Below, piece by piece: positions 5,001-11,046 of a stretch of 25,589 nt of DNA. The notes beneath the pieces are model-generated. The model did not search any database, was not told where the DNA came from, and saw only the letters and a program-made list of their open reading frames with translations. Position 1 is the first letter of the stretch. Each line of letters opens with the position of its first letter. A program made the translations under genes and the position numbers. Source of the DNA: a virus; the IMG/VR virus record IMGVR_UViG_3300035228_000387, positions 1 through 25,589 of that record; one strand, given 5' to 3'.

Positions 5001-6245
5001 TTATGCGAATGAGTGTGCGGGGAGACCATCAACAAAGATAAGGTCAATAACTTTCTGGAGACGATTGCGGGTCGCCAGTGATGTTTTGCCCGATAGAGGC
5101 ACAGTCACAACACCATGAGATTTGCGGTACTGTGAGAGATTACCAGGAGTAATCTTGCCCTCAGCAATAGCTTTAACATCATCACTATGTAGGCGAATAA
5201 CACGCCCAATCGTCTGCGCCATCTCAATTACAGGCAGATTACGCAGTAAAATAGTGTGTGTCAGACCAGGAACATTGATACCTTCAGAGAGAATAGAATA
5301 ATGGAAGATGATAAACTTCTTGTCATCATCTTTGCCCCACTTCGTCAGAGTATTGAAGAACTCTTGACGACTGACTTTCTGACGATTGACATATGCACCA
5401 TGCTTAGATGTGATGTGCAGGATGTCATAACCTTTGGCATTTAGTTCTGCAAGAACATCAGTTTTAGACAACATGTTCCACAGAACACGAGTATTAGGAG
5501 CAGCAACTAGCACCTTTGCAGACTCTGCCTCAGACAAATCATCAACAACATCGATAAGCAGGTCACGATCTACCTCGTGTGCATTCTCTTTAGTGCGAAC
5601 AAGTTCGGACTCATGAACAACAAGCTTAGGTGGAATGATGCTGCCATTGTTGACGAGTTCAGGGGCAGGAACGAGCACAAGATCATCACCGAACACGACA
5701 CGATTGTTCATGCCGTTAGCATAAGGATTGCGACTGAATTTAGGTGTGGCAGTGAAGAAATATGCAGATTCTGCTGCCATAGATGTAGCAGCAACACCGA
5801 CAAAATGATTTTTCTGTGTTGCATTGTGTGCCTCGTCACAATACAGAACATCAACATCGATGCCACTATCAACAATCTTATGCAGACTGTGATAGGTAGT
5901 GAAGATTAACTGATGAAAGTTACCACGGCAGACAGCATTATGTGATGCAATCTGTGCGACTTTAGTAGCACGATAGGCATCAACCTCACCGCTGTGAACA
6001 TGCATAACAGCACAACTCACCTCACCGTTGAGATAACTATGAAACTCATCATAGAGTTGCACTGCGAGAAGAATACGAGGTGCAACAACTACAATTGTTT
6101 GTTTTTTATCAGACTGAAATCGACGCTTGCAATCTTCCATCATGATGACAGTCTTGCCACCACCAGTAGGAACATAAACGCAACCTTTGTTGGTTTTCTC
6201 GATTGCGTCAAGTGCTCGCTGTTGATGAGGACGAAGTTGCATCAT
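5001..6245 (-). CDS. SF2 DNA/RNA helicase (UvsW/Rad25-like), 414 aa
   Basis: A complete two-RecA-domain helicase: LRPHQQRAL Q-like motif (4-12), Walker A PTGGGKT (26-32), motif Ia VVAPRILLAVQ, motif II DEAH (137-140), motif III FTATP (164-168), motif V SEGINVP (320-326) and motif VI QTIGRVIR (344-351). It translocates on nucleic acid using ATP. The closest functional model is the T4 UvsW branch-migration helicase, which acts in recombination-dependent replication. This protein starts directly at the helicase core, so it lacks the extra N-terminal domain of UvsW and may be a different COG1061-type helicase. Start ATG at 6245 or 6242. It lies in a chain of small genes after an extended -10 at 6266-6274. 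Confidence 0.85.
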   Translation of the reverse strand: MMQLRPHQQRALDAIEKTNKGCVYVPTGGGKTVIMMEDCKRRFQSDKKQTIVVVAPRILLAVQLYDEFHSYLNGEVSCAVMHVHSGEVDAYRATKVAQIASHNAVCRGNFHQLIFTTYHSLHKIVDSGIDVDVLYCDEAHNATQKNHFVGVAATSMAAESAYFFTATPKFSRNPYANGMNNRVVFGDDLVLVPAPELVNNGSIIPPKLVVHESELVRTKENAHEVDRDLLIDVVDDLSEAESAKVLVAAPNTRVLWNMLSKTDVLAELNAKGYDILHITSKHGAYVNRQKVSRQEFFNTLTKWGKDDDKKFIIFHYSILSEGINVPGLTHTILLRNLPVIEMAQTIGRVIRLHSDDVKAIAEGKITPGNLSQYRKSHGVVTVPLSGKTSLATRNRLQKVIDLIFVDGLPAHSFA

Positions 6246-6265
6246 GTTTTGTCGCTTATGAAATA

Positions 6266-6274
6266 ATTATAGCA
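6266..6274 (-). promoter_or_regulatory. Extended -10 (TGCTATAAT) upstream of the helicase
   Basis: TGCTATAAT at 6274-6266 on the minus strand overlaps the stop codon (TAA) of the upstream gene and lies about 20 nt before the helicase ATG. There is no good -35. The same nonamer is found at 9888-9880. Confidence 0.45.
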
Positions 6275-6455
6275 GGTCCATATCCTTGCGTCTGTGTCTG
6301 TGTGACGGTTCATTGACTGACCTATACCATGGGTGCTCGTACTTTTTATTAATGTTATTCTCTTCCACCCATCTTTTCAAAGCATAATATCTTTCTCTCC
6401 AGATGTCAGCTTCAGATTGTTCCTGATTTTTTATTGAAGTTGTACTTAATGACAT
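6267..6455 (-). CDS. Hypothetical microprotein, 62 aa
   Basis: The ATG at 6455 gives a 62-aa charged product. A helical stretch (SEADIWRERYYALKRWVEENN) is followed by a basic His/Arg-rich C-terminus (EPSHRHRRKDMDLL). Such a tail could contact nucleic acid. The first 44 codon-bases overlap the end of the preceding 58-aa gene in another frame, so the two are coupled. No family recognised. Confidence 0.6.
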   Translation of the reverse strand: MSLSTTSIKNQEQSEADIWRERYYALKRWVEENNINKKYEHPWYRSVNEPSHRHRRKDMDLL

Positions 6456-6588
6456 ACTCTTCGTGTTGTTCTCCAGAACTTTGTACTATTTTAACATGTT
6501 CGATCCTATAATGCGGATCTAACATATTGCCAAGTGTATGTAGTTGCCACATAATTTCACTGGCACCTCTAGTATCTTCGTTACTCAT
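6412..6588 (-). CDS. Hypothetical microprotein, 58 aa
   Basis: The ATG at 6588 gives MSNEDTRGASEIMWQLHTLG, then NMLDPHYRIEHVKIVQSSGE, then an acidic/aromatic strand and a basic tail (KYNFNKKSGTI). It overlaps the AbrB-like gene upstream by 8 bp and the 62-aa gene downstream by 44 bp. The frame is fully open and sits in a consistent chain of overlapping starts, which supports translation. Function unknown. Confidence 0.6.
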   Translation of the reverse strand: MSNEDTRGASEIMWQLHTLGNMLDPHYRIEHVKIVQSSGEQHEEYVIKYNFNKKSGTI

Positions 6589-6754
6589 TCTGTTTACTCA
6601 TACTCTGATATGTATCAGGTTTAGTTAAACTCCAAGAACCATCTTGATTATCAATCCATTGCAATACATCACCCTCTTTCCATCCCATCTCTTCTAAGAA
6701 ATAGGGAGGGAATGTAAGCACTCCATCATCATCAACAGTAAGTGTAGTGCTCAT
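6581..6754 (-). CDS. AbrB/SpoVT-like swapped-hairpin domain protein, 57 aa
   Basis: The ATG at 6754 overlaps the upstream stop as ATGA. The sequence fits a small AbrB/MazE-type fold: MSTTLTVDDDGVLTFPPYFL (strand, DG turn, strand with P), then EEMGWKEGDVLQW (helix and GD turn), then strands ending WSLTKP. That family consists of dimeric DNA-binding transition regulators and antitoxins. Here the C-terminal 12 residues are polar. It could be a phage transcriptional regulator or the antitoxin of an unrecognised toxin. The similarity is by pattern only. Confidence 0.6.
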   Translation of the reverse strand: MSTTLTVDDDGVLTFPPYFLEEMGWKEGDVLQWIDNQDGSWSLTKPDTYQSMSKQNE

Positions 6755-7356
6755 GATTTAAGAAAGAAATTGCCAGCAATAGAAACTCTGTAGTCATCAG
6801 ATGTGTAGAAAGGATATACACAATGATGCATTTGTGCAGGGAATAACAACATCGTATTTTCAAATGATTTGTCTATTGGTAATGTAACAGCACTTAAACC
6901 TCCCATAGTATCCTGATAGAAAAGTTCAAATTTACCATTACATGTACCAGTCTCATCCTCTTCTTCTCTATTATAGGGCACTTTTAACCATATTACAAAG
7001 CTAAAGATGCCTCCATGATTATGTACTGGATTATATTCGTATTTCTCCTGAAAGTTTACCCAGGCATCAGGTAGACAGAAATGTGTATCATCTAAACTTA
7101 CATTATATTTGTTGGTTAGAAAGTTCTTCTCTCGTGAATATCTCTCTACCAATGGCATCAACAACGATTCTAATTGTTTGACGCAATTATCACTCAGCTC
7201 ATATTGTTTCTTGATGTGACCAACCAACTTGTAACTAGCATCTTTTGCTGCATTGAAATCATTTTGTATGATACTAACTTCATTCAATAGAAAGTCAATA
7301 TCACTCAATTCATGATGAACAACACCATAAGTGTCTAGTTGCAATAGATTAGTCAT
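6751..7356 (-). CDS. 2OG-Fe(II) oxygenase, cyanophage type, 201 aa
   Basis: The N-terminal 95 residues are helical. The C-terminal jelly-roll has WVNFQEKYEYNPVHNHGGIF with H112/H114, the SFVIWLKVPYN strand, and FPAQMHHCVYPF with H177/H178, then R190 (YRVSIAGN) as the likely 2OG contact. This resembles the 2OG-Fe(II) oxygenase family whose motif is H-x-H followed by FP-x3-H-x-V-x-P. The metal triad therefore seems to be HxH...H instead of HxD...H; it remains to be shown that it binds iron. It sits between two genes with ATGA overlaps and next to a sugar epimerase, which fits a role in modifying a surface or nucleotide-sugar product, though no substrate is known. Confidence 0.8.
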   Translation of the reverse strand: MTNLLQLDTYGVVHHELSDIDFLLNEVSIIQNDFNAAKDASYKLVGHIKKQYELSDNCVKQLESLLMPLVERYSREKNFLTNKYNVSLDDTHFCLPDAWVNFQEKYEYNPVHNHGGIFSFVIWLKVPYNREEEDETGTCNGKFELFYQDTMGGLSAVTLPIDKSFENTMLLFPAQMHHCVYPFYTSDDYRVSIAGNFFLKS

Positions 7357-7670
7357 GCAAATGCTGCTTGTAATGGATTTAGATTAAGTTGCATTGCAGT
7401 AAATGGTGTTGTATCGTCTATATTTACTTCAGCACCTACTTTATTTTTGTTGATGGGGGCATGGTAAGTGTGCGTAGTGCCTCTCTTTGCTGTTGTCTTT
7501 GTTTTACAGAATCCCCAAATTGTGTGATGTGGATTATTGCCATTAAAGAGATACCCAGGACGATATACAAGGAAAATTGCAATGACATTACTTTTGAACT
7601 GAACTTTCTCGTAGAAGTAGTCATCTGTTGGTGGTTCATGAATAAAATCAAGTGGGAGTTCAAGTGTCAT
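7353..7670 (-). CDS. Conserved phage hypothetical protein, 105 aa
   Basis: The start is set at the ATG at 7670, which forms an ATGA overlap with the epimerase stop; the frame itself reaches 7694. The product starts MTLELPLDFIHEPPTDDYF and is beta-rich, with VIAIFLVYRPGYLFNG, HHTIWGFCKTK, THTYHAPINKNKVG and a final TPFTAMQLNLNPLQAAFA. From memory, cyanophage hypotheticals share the TIWGF...YYAPIN...G...TPYTAMQ pattern. No function is known. It is coupled at both ends. Confidence 0.75.
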   Translation of the reverse strand: MTLELPLDFIHEPPTDDYFYEKVQFKSNVIAIFLVYRPGYLFNGNNPHHTIWGFCKTKTTAKRGTTHTYHAPINKNKVGAEVNIDDTTPFTAMQLNLNPLQAAFA

Positions 7671-8374
7671 AATACAGACCGAGTGGGAAACCATCCGATG
7701 TCATACAGTATTCTAGTATCTGCGGTGTTGTCTTGCCTCTCACCTGGTGTCAGTTCTTTGACCGGAAGATGCCCCATGCCCATCTTGTCTGCGAGCTCTC
7801 TTACACTGACAGCGGTGCCCGTTCCGACTGATACAGGACCTCTGACGGTGCTCACAGCGAGGTAACGAATGGCACGGCATACATCATGAACATGAATCCA
7901 ATCTCTTGTGTGATTGGTCACATAAGTTGCAGTTTTATCCTCTAGCATTCTATACATCATATCAGGGCGACTGTCCTCCCCGTATACTGTCGTCAATCTT
8001 AGACCAATGGAGCGAGGTGGTGCCATGACTTCATTGATCCATTTCGTCATCGCGTATGGATTCTCCCAATACTCACCATCTACAGCACTAGATGATGCAT
8101 AGATCAGCAATGTGTTGGTATCTCTACACCAATTAAACAACTTCCGCGCCTTTTCTACATTATTATCGTAGAACTTATGCGGGTTATCTAAGCTTTCACG
8201 AATATTTGCAAACGCTGCCAGGTGGATGACCAGATCATAGGGTCCGCGATTAAAATTGGCAATATCATCAGGAATATCAATTCCATCAACACATTTGTCT
8301 CCTAATTGTTCTTGCCAATCAGCATATACATGTCTACCAATGAAACCTTTGTATCCTGTGACTAATACTTTCAT
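7667..8374 (-). CDS. NAD(P)-dependent epimerase/dehydratase (short SDR), 235 aa
   Basis: An extended-type SDR: the Rossmann GxxGxxG motif is G7-Y-K-G10-F-I-G13, HLAAFANIRES (51-61) matches the H-x-A-A motif, YASSSAVDG (92-100) carries the catalytic Ser, and Y107-AMT-K111 is the YxxxK pair. It would epimerise, dehydrate or reduce a nucleoside-diphosphate sugar. At 235 aa it is much shorter than the usual 300-350 aa of UDP-galactose 4-epimerases; the C-terminal substrate domain is reduced. ATGA overlaps on both sides place it in a coupled operon. The DNA is somewhat more G/C-rich at the 3' end than its neighbours. Substrate unknown. Confidence 0.85.
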   Translation of the reverse strand: MKVLVTGYKGFIGRHVYADWQEQLGDKCVDGIDIPDDIANFNRGPYDLVIHLAAFANIRESLDNPHKFYDNNVEKARKLFNWCRDTNTLLIYASSSAVDGEYWENPYAMTKWINEVMAPPRSIGLRLTTVYGEDSRPDMMYRMLEDKTATYVTNHTRDWIHVHDVCRAIRYLAVSTVRGPVSVGTGTAVSVRELADKMGMGHLPVKELTPGERQDNTADTRILYDIGWFPTRSVL

Positions 8375-8709
8375 CCTTCTTCTTTAACCTCCCATGATCC
8401 ACCAACACCACCATCCATGTTGACAATAATATCTTGCTCTCCTACAGGGGTATATGGATGCTGAGGTTTGTGCTCTCTATCCATAGGTTGAGACTTGGTA
8501 TTGTCATCCTTAGATAGATTTTTAAGCACAATGAATGCATCTTTATTATACTTACGATCACCTTTTTGAGATGCCCATTTCTTATTGTATCCCTCAGTTT
8601 GTTCAATGCCACTCACCTGAGTGCCACCAATCTCCAGGACAATATCATCATTTTCAATATCCCACCCCAAGTACAACATAGTAGCGTGGAAGTCATCGTA
8701 AGTAAGCAT
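8371..8709 (-). CDS. Hypothetical protein, 112 aa
   Basis: The ATG at 8709 overlaps the previous stop by one base. The N-terminal part (MLTYDDFHATMLYLGWDIEN, DDIVLEIGGTQVSGIEQTEG) looks like a small globular domain. A lysine-rich middle (NKKWASQKGDRKYNKD) and a low-complexity polar/Pro tail (QPMDREHKPQHPYTPVG) follow, then an acidic Gly end. It overlaps the epimerase by ATGA. No family recognised. Confidence 0.7.
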   Translation of the reverse strand: MLTYDDFHATMLYLGWDIENDDIVLEIGGTQVSGIEQTEGYNKKWASQKGDRKYNKDAFIVLKNLSKDDNTKSQPMDREHKPQHPYTPVGEQDIIVNMDGGVGGSWEVKEEG

Positions 8710-9020
8710 TAGCCGAAACCTTTTTGTGAACGAGATTTTTGTGATGGATTGTCTTTATCTAGCACTTCAATTCGATCAAGAAATAGTCCCCTATTCCACC
8801 AAATCTCATGCGCTTGTGCCCAGTTGTCAACTACAATTTCATCACCATTCTTGGCAATGATCTTGTAGTTATGGCGATCATAAAGACCGTCACTAGTTTG
8901 TGAGAAAGTCGGTGTCATTGGTGTCATTTTACGGCGCTCAACTGGGTCAAATCCTCTACCTTTAACAACTGCACTCCATGGTGCATATAGTGGACCATCA
9001 TAGTCTTTAAAATTTTGCAT
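8709..9020 (-). CDS. Hypothetical protein, 103 aa
   Basis: The ATG at 9020 (MQNFKDYDGPLYAPWSAVV) is preferred over an in-frame GTG at 9026. The start lies inside the 3' end of the 46-aa gene (14-bp overlap). The middle, YDRHNYKIIAKNGDEIVVDNWAQAHEIWW, suggests a beta hairpin plus helix; the C-terminus is Ser/Arg/Lys-rich (SQKSRSQKGFG), a possible flexible tail. The KIIAKNGDEIVVDN stretch resembles small phage SH3-like or KOW-like strands, but the similarity is too weak to name a domain. Confidence 0.7.
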   Translation of the reverse strand: MQNFKDYDGPLYAPWSAVVKGRGFDPVERRKMTPMTPTFSQTSDGLYDRHNYKIIAKNGDEIVVDNWAQAHEIWWNRGLFLDRIEVLDKDNPSQKSRSQKGFG

Positions 9021-9147
9021 TGACACTAACTACCGTAGCGTTAGGGTTACGAGCTAGTGCAACTTGCTTTGCTTCTTGATAGTCGCGAGCATATACTTCT
9101 TCTTTGAAGACTGTGCCTGCGACGAATAGAGTGACTTCATGTTTCAT
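9007..9147 (-). CDS. Conserved-looking microprotein, 46 aa
   Basis: The ATG at 9147 encodes MKHEVTLFVAGTVFKEEVYA, RDYQEAKQVALARNPNATVV and SVNAKF. The pattern is strand-strand-helix-strand, a compact fold like the 51-aa protein at 4835-4990. It starts 6 bp after the candidate nuclease gene and overlaps the next gene by 14 bp. The clear amphipathic helix and balanced composition support translation. Function unknown. Confidence 0.7.
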   Translation of the reverse strand: MKHEVTLFVAGTVFKEEVYARDYQEAKQVALARNPNATVVSVNAKF

Positions 9148-9153
9148 GATTAA

Positions 9154-9879
9154 TTACTGATAAATGTGGAACATCATGCCGTGGTAACCTGAATTATACT
9201 TCTTACCAGACCCTTTCATTTGCAGATGAAACAATTTGAAACCATCAGCGGTGCGAAACTCTAGAGTTGTGCGATTAAGTTTCCACTTTCCACCTTGACA
9301 TTGATGAGCTAGATCATCGATGTTGATGATCTTCATGTCATCTGTTTTCTTGTTGCGCCACACCATTTTAGTGACAGGCATACCATCATCAAGACCACGA
9401 CGCACGATGACATTGAAGATCTCCATCTTATAGGCGTTCATGAAGTTCAGGAAGGCGTCCTGAATACCTTGAGGGATATTGTCAGCGTAGACACGATTTT
9501 GACGGATCTCAGCGTCACTCAGAGGCAGATCCTTATGACGCAATGCGACAGTTGACATGCCAAAATTGTTAGGCACACCGAAGAACAAACGAATGAAAAG
9601 AGCTGGAAAAGTATCTTCTAGATCAAAATACTCCATGAATTTGCGAGAAGAAAGCAGAGCAACTTGTGTGTGGTTCTTGCTTACATTCTTGACAGAATAT
9701 GCAGTAGTTGAATCATTGTCATAGATGTCAACTTTAGTCTGTGGACGACCATCAGTGACATGATCACCACCGAACATCTCGTTCATTGTGGCAGTCAGAT
9801 CACGCTCATACTCGTGCCCTTGTGCCTTTGCCAGTCGTCCTGCTTCAACAGCGTTCATGTTGCTTTGCTTGTTATCCAT
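9154..9879 (-). CDS. Candidate PD-(D/E)XK-like nuclease, 241 aa
   Basis: Residues 19-75 look like the core of a restriction-endonuclease-like fold: a helix with acidic residues (AQGHEYERDLTATMNEMFGG, E23/E25), then GRPQTKVDIYDN with D51, then a strand AYSVKNVSKNHTQVALLS with K64. The second acidic residue of (D/E)-x-K is replaced by Ser62, a variation I believe occurs in some phage nucleases with S-x-K. The C-terminal half is mixed alpha/beta with many basic residues. It follows the terminator of the 9933-10976 gene by about 10 bp, so the two genes form a compact unit. The ATG at 9879 lies next to a TATAAT; the in-frame ATG at 9858 (MNAVEAG) is an alternative start. No methyltransferase is nearby. 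Nuclease activity is inferred. Confidence 0.5.
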   Translation of the reverse strand: MDNKQSNMNAVEAGRLAKAQGHEYERDLTATMNEMFGGDHVTDGRPQTKVDIYDNDSTTAYSVKNVSKNHTQVALLSSRKFMEYFDLEDTFPALFIRLFFGVPNNFGMSTVALRHKDLPLSDAEIRQNRVYADNIPQGIQDAFLNFMNAYKMEIFNVIVRRGLDDGMPVTKMVWRNKKTDDMKIINIDDLAHQCQGGKWKLNRTTLEFRTADGFKLFHLQMKGSGKKYNSGYHGMMFHIYQ

Positions 9880-9888
9880 ATTATAGCA
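9880..9888 (-). promoter_or_regulatory. Extended -10 abutting the nuclease start
   Basis: TGCTATAAT at 9888-9880 is followed directly by the ATG at 9879. A transcript starting 6-8 nt downstream would begin after that ATG, which favours the downstream start at 9858 or a leaderless arrangement from another promoter. Confidence 0.45.
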
Positions 9889-9915
9889 AATAAAAAGGGG
9901 AGCTTCACGCTCCCC
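9888..9915 (-). terminator. Rho-independent terminator after the 9933-10976 gene
   Basis: A perfect 7-bp GC-rich stem (GGGGAGC 9897-9903 with GCTCCCC 9909-9915), a 5-nt loop, and TTTTTATTT on the minus strand. It lies 18 bp after the stop at 9933. Confidence 0.9.
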
Positions 9916-9938
9916 GACCAGTTCTTAGATTGTCACAG
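9916..9938 (-). repeat. Stop-embedded quasi-palindromic element 6
   Basis: GACCAGTTCTTAGA then TTGTCACAG on the plus strand; the CCAGTTCTT core matches element 5 and the TGTCAC arm matches elements 2, 4 and 7. The TGA stop (9935-9933) lies in the right arm. Terminator and extended -10 follow. Confidence 0.55.
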
Positions 9939-10976
9939 TCCGACGATACGGTTGGGATCGTCACCGAACTCACCTTTGATCTGAGGATAGAATTGATCCT
10001 TATCAAAGGGGAGTTTCCAATCATTGTTGAGCATGTAGAGCGACAATGACTTGCAGATCATACGAAACTCTTCCCACTTGTAGTTTTGAGTTTCGCGCAT
10101 TGCTTCAATATATTCCTCATTATCACCTTTGTTCTCAAAGTGTTGCACCACCTTGACAACTCTACCCCGCGCATGGTATTCCTTCATCAAAGCATATACA
10201 CGATCTTGGAAGTAGTGATAAGGGAAGGAATAGTCAACATCAACATCATCAACACATTTGGTGCTAAGCCATTCCCTGCACTCATTGTCACGCCAAGCAA
10301 TAGTCTTGGTAGGAACATCGCATCCCTTGATAACATTACGAACAACCTCATTCTTATCTTGGGTTGCCATGTTAGGAGCTGATTCAAACACAAAGTCACG
10401 AATAAGTGATTCTTCCTTTTGCATCTCACCTGCTGCAATCAGGGAAGCACAGGAATATTCAATATCTTCCTTTGTGTGCGATTCTTGAGGCAAACCGTCG
10501 TTCTCTTGTTGCAACCAAACTTCACGGTTATATGCAGCAGAACGACCCATAGTTTCGATGAAGTCAACCTCATCAAACCATGCACCATCAGTATATCCAT
10601 TCAAGAAATCTGACTTCTTACGGGTAATGCCATTCTCACCTTTCCAGTAGAAAGTTTTACCATTAATGTCAGTAATGACAGCTGGTGAGATGGCAGGTAG
10701 GGGGCAAGTTGCATCAATACCTTGTGCTCTAGAGTTAGCAAGACCTTTGATATTCTTCTTACTAGATCCTCTCTTGCGAGCAGGGTTCTCTTCAGTTTCG
10801 CCCCAGTAAATATCTTCGTAGTTATGGTAGTTACGACCGAGGTGCTTAACACCTTCTCCACCCTTGAATTCATAAGAGAAGAAATCCGCATCAATGTTAC
10901 GGAGTTCATTGTAAGGAACACGCCCTGCTTGCGTGTCTTCAAAAAACATAGTCATAGTAGTTAAGTCAGCGCCCAT
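9933..10976 (-). CDS. Unknown 347-aa protein, possibly ParB-like N-terminal half
   Basis: The ATG at 10976 is used; in-frame Met at residues 8 and 10 are alternatives. The region at about residues 85-145 (PLPAISPAVITDINGKTFYW, KGENGITRKKSDFLNGY, GAWFDEVDFIE) recalls the strand-turn-helix of ParB/sulfiredoxin-like domains with a G-E-x-G-x-x-R core; this is a weak match. The C-terminal half is acidic and helical with many Trp/Tyr. Its ribosome-binding site precedes a 6-codon ORF that overlaps this start. It has its own near-consensus promoter, an efficient terminator, and the candidate nuclease gene right after it. I do not recognise its family. Confidence 0.75.
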   Translation of the reverse strand: MGADLTTMTMFFEDTQAGRVPYNELRNIDADFFSYEFKGGEGVKHLGRNYHNYEDIYWGETEENPARKRGSSKKNIKGLANSRAQGIDATCPLPAISPAVITDINGKTFYWKGENGITRKKSDFLNGYTDGAWFDEVDFIETMGRSAAYNREVWLQQENDGLPQESHTKEDIEYSCASLIAAGEMQKEESLIRDFVFESAPNMATQDKNEVVRNVIKGCDVPTKTIAWRDNECREWLSTKCVDDVDVDYSFPYHYFQDRVYALMKEYHARGRVVKVVQHFENKGDNEEYIEAMRETQNYKWEEFRMICKSLSLYMLNNDWKLPFDKDQFYPQIKGEFGDDPNRIVGL

Positions 10977-10986
10977 TGCGCTTCAT
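10966..10986 (-). CDS. Putative 6-codon leader ORF (MKRNGR)
   Basis: A GGAGGT ribosome-binding site (10998-10993) with 6-nt spacing points to the ATG at 10986, which opens a 6-codon ORF ending at a TGA at 10968-10966. This ORF overlaps the ATG at 10976 in another frame. It may be a leader for translational coupling, or the remnant of an alternative N-terminus. Low confidence as a product. Confidence 0.3.
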   Translation of the reverse strand: MKRNGR

Positions 10987-11000
10987 TTGTTTACCTCCAT

Positions 11001-11030
11001 ATTATACAGCAAATATGGGGGCTGTGTCAA
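11001..11030 (-). promoter_or_regulatory. Consensus sigma70 promoter for the 9933-10976 gene
   Basis: TTGACA (11030-11025), 18-bp spacer, TATAAT (11006-11001) on the minus strand: both hexamers are perfect. It is the best match to the bacterial housekeeping consensus in the window, suggesting immediate early transcription by host polymerase. Confidence 0.85.
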
Positions 11031-11046
11031 CTGTGTTACGATTCCG

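Noticed and set aside
6751-7356. Reading the HNH (H112-N-H114) string as an HNH endonuclease
   Set aside because: The surrounding NPVHNHGG...FPAQMHHCV...RVSIAGN pattern fits 2OG oxygenases. HNH nucleases need a different beta-beta-alpha metal motif with zinc-binding or His-Asn spacing not seen here.
7389-7865. Plus-strand 158-aa frame over the epimerase and the 105-aa gene
   Set aside because: It spans the coupled ATGA junction of two well-supported minus-strand genes and has a Cys/Ser/Trp composition typical of antisense frames.
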